From: Phytohabitans rumicis | GTDB taxonomy: Bacteria > Actinomycetota > Actinomycetes > Mycobacteriales > Micromonosporaceae | Length of the DNA: 64,000 bases | Direction of reading: 5' to 3' | Assembly (NCBI RefSeq): GCF_011764445.1 | Contig: NZ_BLPG01000002.1 | Location: 124,001-188,000, forward strand | Shown: positions 12,640 through 22,484 of the stretch, in pieces | Layout: each line of letters opens with the position of its first letter | Numbering within the stretch: position 1 is the stretch's first letter | Translations under genes and position numbers: made by a program | The notes under the pieces: generated by a model | What the model was told of the DNA's origin: nothing | Database searches by the model: none | Seen by the model: the letters and a program-made list of their open reading frames with translations, nothing else

Positions 12640-13584
12640 ATGACTGAGCCCTACGACAGCGGCATGCTCGACGTCGGCGACGGCAACCTCGTCTACTGGG
12701 AGACGTGCGGCAACCCGGACGGCAAGCCGGCGGTGGTGCTGCACGGCGGCCCCGGGTCGGGCTGCTCGCCGTACTGGCGGCGCTTCTTCGACCCGGCGGC
12801 GTACCGGGTGGTGCTCTTCGACCAGCGCGGCTGCGGGCGCAGCACGCCCAGCGCCGGCGACCCGGCCACCGACCTGAGCGTCAACACCACCCACCACCTG
12901 ATCGGCGACATCGAGCTGCTGCGCCGCCACCTGGGCGTGGACCGGTGGCTGGTGTTCGGCGGCTCGTGGGGCTCCACGCTGGGCACGGCGTACGCGCAGC
13001 GGCACCCCGAGCGGGTCAGCCAGCTGGTCCTGTTCAGCGTCGCGGTCACCACCCGGCGCAACGTCGAGTGGATCACCCGCGCGATGGGGCGGATCTTCCC
13101 GGCGCAGTGGGCCCGCTTCCGGGACGCGGTGCCGCCGGCCGAGCGGGACGGCCGGCTGGTCGACGCGTACGCGAAGATGCTGGCCGACCCGGACCCGGCG
13201 GTGCGCGAGCACGCCGCCCGGGAGTGGTGCCGGTGGGAGGACACGCACGTCGCCATCCGGGCCGACCACAAGCCCGACCCCCGGTACGACGACCCGGCGT
13301 TCCGGATGGTCTTCGCCCGGCTGGTCACCCACTACTGGCGGCACGACGCCTGGCTGGACGACGACGAGGTGCTGCGCGACGCGAAGCGGCTGGCCGGGAT
13401 CCCCGGCGTGCTGGTCCACGGGCGGATGGACGTGAGCAGCCCGCTGGACGACGCGTGGGAGCTGTCCCAGGCGTGGCCGGACGCGCAGCTGGTGGTCGTC
13501 GACGACGCCGGGCACGGCGCCGGCCACCCGGGCCTGGCGCAGTCCCTGCGCGCGGCCGTCGACCGGTTCGCCTACACGCCGTGA
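12640..13584 (+). CDS. pip: Prolyl aminopeptidase (alpha/beta hydrolase, S33)
   Basis: A 314-residue cytosolic peptidase that removes N-terminal proline. The oxyanion motif HGGPGSGCSPYW is at 35-46, and the nucleophile Ser109 lies in FGGSWGSTL; the acid is in HGRMDVSSP and the His in VVDDAGHGAG near the C-terminus. Length and the whole motif set match Pip of the proline iminopeptidase family. The start is fixed by the leaderless promoter just upstream. The last 13 nt overlap the convergent carbonic anhydrase gene. Control by the adjacent MarR protein is inferred from the shared operator. Confidence 0.92.
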   Translation: MTEPYDSGMLDVGDGNLVYWETCGNPDGKPAVVLHGGPGSGCSPYWRRFFDPAAYRVVLFDQRGCGRSTPSAGDPATDLSVNTTHHLIGDIELLRRHLGVDRWLVFGGSWGSTLGTAYAQRHPERVSQLVLFSVAVTTRRNVEWITRAMGRIFPAQWARFRDAVPPAERDGRLVDAYAKMLADPDPAVREHAAREWCRWEDTHVAIRADHKPDPRYDDPAFRMVFARLVTHYWRHDAWLDDDEVLRDAKRLAGIPGVLVHGRMDVSSPLDDAWELSQAWPDAQLVVVDDAGHGAGHPGLAQSLRAAVDRFAYTP

Positions 13585-14180
13585 GCGGCCACCTGGCGTA
13601 CGGTGCCCTCGCCGAGCCGGTACGACAGGCCGACCACGCCGAGCCGGCCCTCGGCGAGCCGGTCGGCGATCACCGCTGAGCGCTGCACCAGCATGTCGGT
13701 GGTGTACCGGATGTGCTCCTCGACGGCGGCGTCGGCGTCGGTCAGGGCCTGGAAGCGCACGGCGAGCACGCTGAGCATCACCCGCTCCACCACGTCGCGG
13801 ATGAACCCGTCCGGGGTGGTGCCGTGCCGCACCGCGTCCAGCGCGGCCGCGATCGCGCCGCACGAGTCGTGGCCGAGCACCGCGATCAGCGGGGTGTCCA
13901 GGGCGGCCACGGCGTACTCGATGCTGCCCAGCACCTCCGGCCCGAGCACGTGGCCGGCGGTGCGCACCACGAACAGGTCGCCGAGCCCCCGGTCGAAGAT
14001 GATCTCGGCGGCGAGCCGGGAGTCGGAGCAGCCGAACAGCACCGCGAACGGCTTCTGGGCCGCGCCCAGCGCGGTGCGGCGGTCGGCGTCCTGGTGCGGG
14101 TGCAGCCGATGCCCGGCCACGAACCGCTTGTTGCCATCCACCAGCAGTTCCAGCGCGGCGGCCGGTTCGATCTCACCCAT
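13572..14180 (-). CDS. Beta-class carbonic anhydrase
   Basis: A 202-residue zinc enzyme interconverting CO2 and bicarbonate in the cytosol. Zinc ligands are visible as Cys51 in FGCSDSRLAAE (with the Asp53-Arg55 dyad) and His104 and Cys107 in VLGHDSCGAI. Length is normal for a bacterial beta-CA. The ATG at 14180 gives the conserved start MGEIEPAAALELLVDGNKRF. A TATGGT hexamer about 30 nt upstream may be its -10 box. Convergent with pip; no functional link to neighbours. Confidence 0.93.
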   Translation of the reverse strand: MGEIEPAAALELLVDGNKRFVAGHRLHPHQDADRRTALGAAQKPFAVLFGCSDSRLAAEIIFDRGLGDLFVVRTAGHVLGPEVLGSIEYAVAALDTPLIAVLGHDSCGAIAAALDAVRHGTTPDGFIRDVVERVMLSVLAVRFQALTDADAAVEEHIRYTTDMLVQRSAVIADRLAEGRLGVVGLSYRLGEGTVRQVAAHGV

Positions 14181-14237
14181 GCCATGAGTGTGCCGGGCCG
14201 ACCTTGATGGCGGACCATACTCCGGCGTTTAGCTTGC

Positions 14238-15212
14238 TCACATATGCACCGAGCGGCCGACCCGGCCGGCGATCTCGCGCAGGTGCGCGATCAGCTCCGG
14301 CGGCTCGTGCACCTCGAACTCGCAGCCGAGCATCACCAGCCGGGACGCCAGCCACTGCAGGGTGTCGGTGTGGCTGTTGAGCCGGCAGGAGTGCGCGTCG
14401 ATCGGCACCAGGTCGCCGGGCGAGTCGCCGACCCGGCCGGCGACCTGCTCGATCGGGGCGTGCAGGGTGGCCACCGCCCGGTAGACCGGGGCGAACCTGG
14501 TCAGCTGCGCGGTGACGTACGCGGCGGCGTCCTGCGCGGGCAGCGGGCGCGGCGGCACCCGTACCCCGGTCGGCCGCGGCTCGCGTACCCGGTCCACCCG
14601 GAACATCCGCCAGTCGCCGCGCTCGACGTCGTAGCCGACCAGGTACCAGCGGCGGCCGGCGGAGACGAGGCGGTGCGGCTCGACCAGCCGGTCGGTCTCG
14701 GTGCCCTCGTGCGACCGGTACCTGAACCGCAGCCGCTCGTGGCCGGTGATCGCGCCGGCCAGCACGGTCAGCCGGGACGGGTCGACGGTGGGCGGCTCCC
14801 AGGTGGTCAGCGGGACGGTGGCCGCGCCGAGGGTGCCGACCCGGTGCCGCAGCCGGGAGGGAAGCACCTGCTCCAGCTTGGCCAGGGCCCGCACCGACGC
14901 CTCCTCGATGCCCTCGACCGCGTGGCTGGCGGCCGTACGCAGGCCGACCGCGATCGCGACCGCCTCGTCGTCGTCCAGCAGCAGCGGCGGCATGGCCTTG
15001 CCGGCCACCAGCCGGTACCCGCCGATCGCGCCCATCGTGGCCTGCACCGGGTAGCCGAGCTCGCGCAGCCGGTCCACGTCGCGGCGGATGGTGCGCAGGC
15101 TGACCCCGAGCCGCTGCGCCAGCTCGCTGCCGGGCCACTCGCGCGGGGTCTGCAGCAGGGACAGCAGCGTCAACAGCCGGCCGGACGTCATGCGTTCGAT
15201 GATGCCCTCCAT
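14238..15212 (-). CDS. WYL-domain transcriptional regulator (YafY type)
   Basis: A 324-residue regulator with an N-terminal HTH_11 (RLLTLLSLLQ... LAQRLGVSLRTIRRDVDRLR, about 10-42) and a central WYL domain (about 140-210, with LRFRYRSHEG and GRRWYLVGYDVERGDWRMFRVDRV) and a WCX C-terminal extension. WYL domains bind nucleic-acid or nucleotide ligands. The ATG at 15212 gives MEGIIERMTSGRLL; the frame stays open for 356 more codons upstream but these are antisense to the epoxide hydrolase gene. Divergent from that gene, so it probably controls it. Confidence 0.9.
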   Translation of the reverse strand: MEGIIERMTSGRLLTLLSLLQTPREWPGSELAQRLGVSLRTIRRDVDRLRELGYPVQATMGAIGGYRLVAGKAMPPLLLDDDEAVAIAVGLRTAASHAVEGIEEASVRALAKLEQVLPSRLRHRVGTLGAATVPLTTWEPPTVDPSRLTVLAGAITGHERLRFRYRSHEGTETDRLVEPHRLVSAGRRWYLVGYDVERGDWRMFRVDRVREPRPTGVRVPPRPLPAQDAAAYVTAQLTRFAPVYRAVATLHAPIEQVAGRVGDSPGDLVPIDAHSCRLNSHTDTLQWLASRLVMLGCEFEVHEPPELIAHLREIAGRVGRSVHM

Positions 15213-15220
15213 GTGTGACA

Positions 15221-15247
15221 GATCCTGACCTACATCGGTCGTAGCGT
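15221..15247. promoter_or_regulatory. Divergent promoter of WYL regulator and epoxide hydrolase
   Basis: TAGCGT (15242-15247) lies 7 nt before the ATG at 15255 as a leaderless -10 box. Just upstream is GATCCTGAC (15221-15229) followed by a GACC-N6-GGTC dyad. GATCCTGAC also occurs before the second WYL gene (minus strand, 18873-18881). Confidence 0.5.
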
Positions 15248-15254
15248 GGTCCGC

Positions 15255-16322
15255 ATGACGCCATTCCGCATCGAGATTCCCCAAGCCGACGTCGACGACC
15301 TGCGCGAACGGCTGGCCCGTACACGCTGGGCGGGTCAGCTGCCGGGAGACCAGTGGAGCCGCGGCGTGCCGGTGGAGCACCTGCGCGAGCTGGCCGAGTA
15401 CTGGCGCACCGGGTACGACTGGCGCGCCCGGGAGGCGGAGCTGAACGCGTTCCCGCAGTTCACCACCGAGATCGACGGGCTGCGGGTGCACCTGCTGCAC
15501 GTCCGCTCGGCGAACCCGGACGCGCTGCCGCTGATCCTCACCCACGGCTGGCCCAACACTTTCGTCGAGTTCGTCCGGGTCATCCCGGAACTGCTGGCGG
15601 ACTTCCACGTGGTGGTGCCGTCGGTGCCCGGGTTCGGGTTCTCCCAGGCGCCGGAGGCCGGCTTCAGCGTCAACAAGGTGGCCCGGATGTGGGCGGAGTT
15701 GATGCGCCGCCTCGGCTACGACCGGTACGGCACCCAGGGCGGCGACTTCGGCGCGTACGTGGCCCCGGAGGTGGCGGTGGTGGATCCTGAGCACGTGGTC
15801 GGCGTGCACATCGACGGTGGCCTGGGCTTCCCGACGGAGGCGGACGTGGCCGACATGACGGCGAACGAGAAGGCCGAGTACGAGGTGATCATGGGCTGGG
15901 CCGGCGCCGGCGTGGACCACCACGCGCTGCTGCGGGCCGCGCCGCAGACCATGGCGTACGGCTGGCACGACTCGCCGGCCGCCGCGCTGGCCTGGCACGC
16001 CCAGAAGTTCCACGACTTCTTCGACGTGGTCGACCGGGACCTGTTCCTGACCAACCTGAGCGTGTACTGGTTCACCGGCACCTTCGGCACCTCGTCCTGG
16101 CCGATGTACGACACCACGCACACCACCTGGCCGCAGGGCCAGGCCCGGGTGCCCAGCGGCGTCTACGGCGGCGGCCCGGCGCTGTTCCGCCGCCTGGCCG
16201 ACAAGCACAACACGATCGTGCACTGGCCGGAAGGCAACCCGGGCGGGCACTTCGTGGCCATGGAGGAGCCGGTGGCGCACGCCGCCGACATCAAGGCGTT
16301 CTTCGGCAAGGTGCTCGCATGA
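15255..16322 (+). CDS. Epoxide hydrolase (EHN-type alpha/beta hydrolase)
   Basis: A 355-residue hydrolase with the N-terminal epoxide-hydrolase domain (first about 100 residues, RTRWAGQLPG... YDWRAREAELN), the oxyanion motif HGWP (97-100), nucleophile Asp164 in TQGGDFGAYV, and the catalytic His in PGGHFVAMEEP near the C-terminus. These enzymes add water to epoxides; the family resembles microsomal and juvenile-hormone epoxide hydrolases. The ATG at 15255 fits the leaderless -10 box better than a GTG at 15246. It overlaps the next gene by ATGA. The natural substrate is unknown. Confidence 0.9.
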   Translation: MTPFRIEIPQADVDDLRERLARTRWAGQLPGDQWSRGVPVEHLRELAEYWRTGYDWRAREAELNAFPQFTTEIDGLRVHLLHVRSANPDALPLILTHGWPNTFVEFVRVIPELLADFHVVVPSVPGFGFSQAPEAGFSVNKVARMWAELMRRLGYDRYGTQGGDFGAYVAPEVAVVDPEHVVGVHIDGGLGFPTEADVADMTANEKAEYEVIMGWAGAGVDHHALLRAAPQTMAYGWHDSPAAALAWHAQKFHDFFDVVDRDLFLTNLSVYWFTGTFGTSSWPMYDTTHTTWPQGQARVPSGVYGGGPALFRRLADKHNTIVHWPEGNPGGHFVAMEEPVAHAADIKAFFGKVLA

Positions 16323-17437
16323 CCTGGGACCTGGTGTGCGCGCGGCGGCTGGAGCGGCACCGGCTCGCGACCCCGGCCAGCGCCGACCGGCTCGCCGACG
16401 TGGTGGGCGCGATGTGTGGGGCGCACGCCCAGGTGATGTCCGCCGCCGAGGTGTCCGTCGGCATCCGGGTCGCGGGCGTCACCCGTACCCAGGTCAGGCA
16501 GGCCCTGTGGGTGGACCGCACGCTGGTCAAGACCCGCGGGCCGCGCGGCACCGTCCATCTGCTGCCCGCCGCGGACCTGCCGATGTGGACCGGTGCGCTG
16601 TCCGCGCTGCCGGCGCCCGCGTACGAGTCGGCGCTGCTCAAGCCCGACCAGGTCGATGAGGTGGTGGCGGCCGTGGGCGGCGCGCTGGCCGACGCCGAGC
16701 TGACCAGGCAGGAGCTGACCGCGGCCGTGGTGGCGGGCACCGGGCCGTGGGCCGGCGACAAGGTCGTGGAGATGTTCGGCGGCGAGAAGTGGCCGCGCTG
16801 GACCGCCGCGATGGCGGCCGCGTCCCAGCGCGGCGCGATGTGCTTCGGCCCCGAGCGCGGCCGCCAGACCACCTACACCAGCCCCGCGCGCTGGCTGCCG
16901 GGCTTCCGCCCGATGGACACCGACGCCGCGCTGTCCGCGCTGGTCCAGCGCTATTTGCACGGGTACGGGCCGGCGCAGCCCGCGCATTTCGCGAAGTGGC
17001 TGGCGATCTCGCCGAAGTGGGCGGAGCGCCTGTTCGCCTCCCTGGACCTGGAGCGGGTCGACGGCGGCTGGGTGAACGCCGGCGACGCCGACCTGCCGGA
17101 CGCCCCGGCGGGCGGGGTGCGGCTGCTGCCCTACTTCGACGCGTACGGGGTCGGCTGCCACCCGCGCGAGCTGGTGTTTCCCGGCCGGGCCGGCACCCGG
17201 GCGCTGGCCCGCGGGCAGGCCGGCAACTTCCCGGTGCTGCTGGTCGGCGGCACCGTCGCCGGGGTGTGGCACCAGCGCCGGGCGGGGCGGCGGATCCACG
17301 TCACCGTGGAGGCGTTCGGCACGCTGAGCGCGGCCCGGCGGCGGGCGCTGCAGGAGCAGGTCGAGCGGGTGGGGGAGATCCTGGAGGGCACACCGTCGCT
17401 GACCCTCGGCGAGGTGACCGCCGGCCCGCACGCCTGA
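16319..17437 (+). CDS. Winged-helix DNA-binding domain protein (HTH_42 family)
   Basis: A 372-residue protein of the HTH_42 (YcaQ/AlkX-AlkZ-like) family. It starts WDLVCARRLERHRLATPA, contains TRTQVRQALWVDRTLVKTRGPRGTVHLLPAADL (here about 60-90) and the GRQTTYTSPARWL and RRAGRRIHVTVEAFG blocks typical of the family. AlkZ members are DNA glycosylases that unhook crosslinks; AlkX-like members bind DNA without proven activity. The gene is translationally coupled to the epoxide hydrolase gene. A link between an epoxide hydrolase and a possible alkyl-DNA repair protein is suggestive only. It converges with the reductase gene with no gap. Confidence 0.8.
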   Translation: MTWDLVCARRLERHRLATPASADRLADVVGAMCGAHAQVMSAAEVSVGIRVAGVTRTQVRQALWVDRTLVKTRGPRGTVHLLPAADLPMWTGALSALPAPAYESALLKPDQVDEVVAAVGGALADAELTRQELTAAVVAGTGPWAGDKVVEMFGGEKWPRWTAAMAAASQRGAMCFGPERGRQTTYTSPARWLPGFRPMDTDAALSALVQRYLHGYGPAQPAHFAKWLAISPKWAERLFASLDLERVDGGWVNAGDADLPDAPAGGVRLLPYFDAYGVGCHPRELVFPGRAGTRALARGQAGNFPVLLVGGTVAGVWHQRRAGRRIHVTVEAFGTLSAARRRALQEQVERVGEILEGTPSLTLGEVTAGPHA

Positions 17438-17860
17438 CTACGCGGCGTACGTCCGTTCCAGCAGCACCACCGGGATGGTGCGGCCGGCCTTGGCCTGGTG
17501 GTCGGCGAAGAACGGGTACCGGTCGACCACCCAGGCGAAGATCCGGTCCCGGTTCTCGCCGCGCGGCACGGCGGCCCGCGCGGCGTACGCCTCGCCCTCG
17601 AACTCGACGGTGACTCGCGGGTCGGCCACCAGGTTGCGGTACCAGTCCGGATGCTTCGGGGCACCCGCGTTGGAGGCGACCACCAGCAGCCGGTCGTCGT
17701 ACCGGATGGCCATCATCGGCGTCGTACGCGGCTGGCCCGTACGGGCGCCGGTGGTGGTGAGCAGCAGCAGCGACCGGCCCTGCGGCGCGGTGCCGCCGTT
17801 GGCCCGGAACTGGGCGATCAGTGCCTCGTTGTGTGCCTTCATGTCGGTAGGGAGCGTCAT
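17438..17860 (-). CDS. Deazaflavin (F420)-dependent nitroreductase family protein
   Basis: A 140-residue split-barrel protein of the Ddn/FDOR-A family, which uses reduced coenzyme F420 to reduce nitro groups or quinones. Motifs seen are LLLLTTTGARTGQPRTTPMM (F420 phosphate region, about 31-50), VVASNAGAPKHPDWYRNLVA and RDRIFAWVVDRYPFFADHQAKAGRTIPVV. The ATG at 17860 has GGAGGGG before it and overlaps the stop of the WYL regulator gene (ATGA), so both are co-translated. An F420 user also occurs at 19842-20731. Confidence 0.9.
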   Translation of the reverse strand: MTLPTDMKAHNEALIAQFRANGGTAPQGRSLLLLTTTGARTGQPRTTPMMAIRYDDRLLVVASNAGAPKHPDWYRNLVADPRVTVEFEGEAYAARAAVPRGENRDRIFAWVVDRYPFFADHQAKAGRTIPVVLLERTYAA

Positions 17861-18837
17861 GTCCCCTCCAGGTAGGTTGTCCGTAGCCCCCGCGCCGTCT
17901 CCGTGAACAGTGCCCGCAACTCCGGCGGCCCAAGCACCTCCACCTCGGCGCCGAGCTTGAGCAGCTCCATGTGCCCGTGCACCGCCGACTCGATCGGCAC
18001 GGTCGTGCGCAGCCAGCCGGCCGCGTCGGGCGGCCCGGCGCCGGCGGTCGCCGCCCGGGACATGCCAGGCGGGAAGATGAACGGCATCCGGGCCAGCGCC
18101 GCCACCGTCATGCGCACCTCGGCGACCGCGGCGTAGAGGTTGTCCTCGTACCGCTGGGCCCACTCCTGCCAGAACTCGGCCAGGTCGAAGCCCGCCGGCC
18201 GGCCGAACCCCTCCTCGAGCGGGTCCACCGCCAGGAAGTTGCTGACCCGGTACGCGGTGACCCGCTCCTTGGCCCTGGCGACCAGGTACCAGCGGCCGGC
18301 CTTGAGTACCACGCCGAGCGGGGCGAGCGTGCGGGTCACCTCCCGCGGCGCCTTCCACCGCAGGTAGCGGGCCTGCACGAGGCGCTCGTTCCACACCGCG
18401 TCGGCCAGCACGGCCAGGTGCGGGGTGTGCTCGTCGCGGCGGAACCAGCCGGGCGCGTCCAGGTGGAAACGGTCCCGGATGCGCCCGGCCCGCGCGCCCA
18501 ACTCGGTGGGTAGCGACGCGCGCAGCTTCAGCTCCGCCGCCGTCAGCACCGCGCCCAGGCCCAGCTCGGCGACCGGGCCGGGCACACCGGACAGGAAGAG
18601 CGTCTCGGCCTCGTCGACGGTCAGCCCGGTCAGCCGGGTGCGGTAGCCGTCCAGCAGCTGGTAGCCGCCGGTGGGGCCGCGGTCGGCGTACACCGGCACG
18701 CCCGCGGCGCCCAGCGACTCGACGTCCCGGTAGATGGTGCGCACCGACACCTCGAGCTCGTCCGACAGCTCCTGCGCGGTCATCCGGCCGCGGGTCTGCA
18801 GGAGCAGCAGCAGGGACAGCAGGCGGCTCGCTCGCAC
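17857..18837 (-). CDS. WYL-domain transcriptional regulator
   Basis: A 326-residue regulator with HTH_11 (RLLSLLLLLQ... LSDELEVSVRTIYRDVESL, about 5-42), a WYL core (about 140-200, with LVQARYLRWKAP and LKAGRWYLVARAKERVTAYRVSNF) and a C-terminal WCX domain. It starts at a GTG at 18837, 4 nt after a TAGGTT hexamer, so it may be leaderless. The gene overlaps the F420 reductase gene and is divergent from the tyrosine recombinase gene. The first WYL protein in the window is similar in layout but not a close duplicate. Confidence 0.9.
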   Translation of the reverse strand: MRASRLLSLLLLLQTRGRMTAQELSDELEVSVRTIYRDVESLGAAGVPVYADRGPTGGYQLLDGYRTRLTGLTVDEAETLFLSGVPGPVAELGLGAVLTAAELKLRASLPTELGARAGRIRDRFHLDAPGWFRRDEHTPHLAVLADAVWNERLVQARYLRWKAPREVTRTLAPLGVVLKAGRWYLVARAKERVTAYRVSNFLAVDPLEEGFGRPAGFDLAEFWQEWAQRYEDNLYAAVAEVRMTVAALARMPFIFPPGMSRAATAGAGPPDAAGWLRTTVPIESAVHGHMELLKLGAEVEVLGPPELRALFTETARGLRTTYLEGT

Positions 18838-18859
18838 GCCGCCGAACCTACCGCCGATA

Positions 18860-18886
18860 CCTGACCGGGTGTGTCAGGATCTTCCC
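18860..18886. promoter_or_regulatory. Divergent promoter with CCTGAC-N7-GTCAGG dyad
   Basis: The dyad CCTGAC-N7-GTCAGG spans 18860-18878. Its right arm overlaps CAGGAT (18875-18880), a weak -10 box 7 nt before the recombinase ATG at 18888. A protein bound here would affect both the WYL gene and the recombinase gene. Confidence 0.5.
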
Positions 18887-18887
18887 C

Positions 18888-19856
18888 ATGCATCCGGCTG
18901 TCCCGGCGTCCGCTCTGCCCGCTGTGGGGGACGGTGTCGACTTCACCGAGGCGTGGCTGCGCAACCGGCGGCTGTCCGAGCACACCCGGGACGCGTACCG
19001 GCGGGACATCGCCGGCTACCTGGCCTGGTGCGCCGGCCGCGGCCTCGACCCGCTGCGCGCCACGTTCCTGGACGTCAACGCGTACGGCCGGGACCTGGAG
19101 AGCACCGTCGAACCGCGCGGCGGGCGCCCGCTGACCGTGGCCACCGTCGCCCGCAAGCTGTCCGCGCTGTCCAGCTGGTACGCCTTCCTGGCCAAGCTGC
19201 GCGCCGTCGAGGCCAACCCGGTCTCCGCCGCCGACCGGCCCAAGGTGGCCCGCGACCACTCCGCCACCGTCGGCCTGACCCCGGCCGAGGTCGACACGCT
19301 GCTGGCCGCCGCCGACGCCGACACCGGCCCGCTCGCCGCCCGCAACCGCGCCGCGCTCACCTTCCTGGCCGACCTGGGGCTGCGCGTCGGCGAACTGGTC
19401 TCGCTCAACCTCGACGACATCGGGTACGAGCGCGGCCACCGCAGCGTGCGCTTCGTCGGCAAGGGCGGCAAGCCGCGCCGCCGGGCCCTGACCCCGGGTA
19501 CGTCGGCCGCCCTCGACGCGTACCTGGCCACCCGCCCGGACGCGGACGCCGCGGCCGCCCTGTTCGTCACCGCCAGCGGCGCCCGCCTCGACCGGCACGC
19601 GATGTTCCGCCTGGTCCGCCGGTACGCCCAGCAGGCCCGCATCCCCGCCTGGGCCAAGCTGTCCCCGCACTCGCTGCGGCACGCCTTCGCCACCGCCGCC
19701 CGCGCCGAAGGCGTACCGCTGGAGGACGTCCAGGACGCCATGGGTCACGCCGACCCGCGGACCACCCGCCGCTACGACCGGGACCGCCACAACCTGGACC
19801 GCGACCCGGCGTACACCCTCTGGGCCGCCCGCGCCCGCCGGCTATCGGGGCGCTAG
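18888..19856 (+). CDS. Tyrosine recombinase (XerC/D-like integrase)
   Basis: A 322-residue site-specific recombinase. The N-terminal SAM-like core-binding domain spans about 18-105 (WLRNRRLSEHTRDAYRRDIAGYL). The catalytic domain carries Arg in LADLGLRVGELVSLN, the HSLRHAFATAA box (His and second Arg), GHADPRTTRRYD with the second His and the nucleophile Tyr. All key residues are present. No tRNA, att repeat, excisionase or phage gene is adjacent, so it is not the integrase of a visible island. It could be a chromosomal Xer paralogue or an orphan. The ATG at 18888 is preceded by a weak leaderless -10 box. Confidence 0.9.
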   Translation: MHPAVPASALPAVGDGVDFTEAWLRNRRLSEHTRDAYRRDIAGYLAWCAGRGLDPLRATFLDVNAYGRDLESTVEPRGGRPLTVATVARKLSALSSWYAFLAKLRAVEANPVSAADRPKVARDHSATVGLTPAEVDTLLAAADADTGPLAARNRAALTFLADLGLRVGELVSLNLDDIGYERGHRSVRFVGKGGKPRRRALTPGTSAALDAYLATRPDADAAAALFVTASGARLDRHAMFRLVRRYAQQARIPAWAKLSPHSLRHAFATAARAEGVPLEDVQDAMGHADPRTTRRYDRDRHNLDRDPAYTLWAARARRLSGR

Positions 19857-20731
19857 CGCCTCCAGAACCTCCTCGGCGCGGGCCATGGACGCCGCCGGGT
19901 CGGCATCCGGGGAGGCGATCTGCTCGTCGAAGTTCAGGTCGACGAACAGCTCCGTGACGCCCTGCTGCGCGATCACGTCGAAGTCGGCCCGGATCTTATC
20001 GAGGGTGCCGGTCAGCAGCCGCTGCTCCGGATCGCCCGCCGGGCGTACCCGTACCGAGCCGCGGGCCACGAAGCGCAGCACGTCCGGGTCCCGGCCGGCC
20101 CGCTGCGCGGCGCCGCGGGCGACCGCCACCGCCTCGCCGAACGTGGCCAGGTCGGCGCGGCTGCCGCTGATCCACCCGTCCGCGACCCGCCCCACCCGGC
20201 GCAACGCCGCCGGCGCCGTGCCGCCGAGCAGGATCGGCGGGTACGGCCGCTGCACCGGCCGGGGGTCCATCCGTACCCGGGTGCCGGCGTAGTCCACATC
20301 CTCTGTCCACAGGGTGCGGATGGCGGCGACGGCCTGCTCGACCCGCCGGCCCCGGTGCGCCGGGTCGGCGCCCACCGCGGCGAACTCCTCGGCCGACCAG
20401 CCGGCGCCCAACCCCACGTCGAGCCGGCCCCGGACACCACGTCGACGGAGGCCAACTGCTTGGCCAGGATCACCGGCGCCACGAACGGGGCGTTGAGCAC
20501 CGCCACGCCCAGCCGTACCCGGGAGGTGTGGGCGGCCAGGTACGCCATGGTCACGATCGGGTCGTGGACGCTGCGGTACATCTCGCCCCAGTGGCCGTCC
20601 GCCGGGGACACCAGCCGCTGAAACGTCCACAGCGACTCGTAGCCGAGCTCCTCGGCCCGCCGGGCGACGCGGACCATGTTGTCCGGCGTGGCCCAGGAGC
20701 CGGACACGGGCGCGCCAAATCCGATCCGCAC
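19842..20731 (-). CDS. F420-dependent LLM-class oxidoreductase, one frameshift
   Basis: Reads as a 296-residue luciferase-like monooxygenase/F420 oxidoreductase after one repair at the C run 20428-20431 (ASVDVVSG joins GRLDVGLGAGWSAEEF). The family motifs are GYESLWTFQRLV, RVRLGVAVLNAPFVAPVILAKQ, GLGAGW, PYPPILLGG and the C-terminal FDVIAQQGVTELFVDL. It is a TIM barrel that uses F420 or FMN; the substrate is unknown. The GTG at 20731 gives MRIGFGAPVSG. Its 3' end overlaps the recombinase gene by 15 nt. Confidence 0.85.
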
Positions 20732-20751
20732 CCGCCCCAGGCTACGCCCAG

Positions 20752-20813
20752 GCGTTAGGAGGGGGCCCTTCCTATGCAGAATGCGTTAATAGGGTGCCCT
20801 TCCTTGCACTGAG
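20752..20813. repeat. Two tandem 31-base intergenic repeats
   Basis: Two imperfect copies of a 31-base unit, 20752-20782 and 20783-20813, each starting GCGTTA and sharing GCCCTTCCT at the same offset. I recall very similar CCCTTCCTATGCAGAATGCG sequences dispersed in Micromonospora-type genomes, so this looks like a family-level intergenic repeat. It fills the gap between the dehydrogenase stop and the LLM gene start. Confidence 0.75.
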
Positions 20814-20814
20814 G

Positions 20815-22469
<1,655 letters not shown>

Positions 22470-22484
22470 GAGCGACCCTAACGC

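Noticed and set aside
14238-16280. A 680-residue regulator covering the epoxide hydrolase region
   Set aside because: The upper half is antisense to a clearly functional hydrolase gene; the HTH begins at the ATG at 15212.
18888-20813. A genomic island next to the tyrosine recombinase
   Set aside because: No tRNA, att repeat, excisionase or composition change was found around it.
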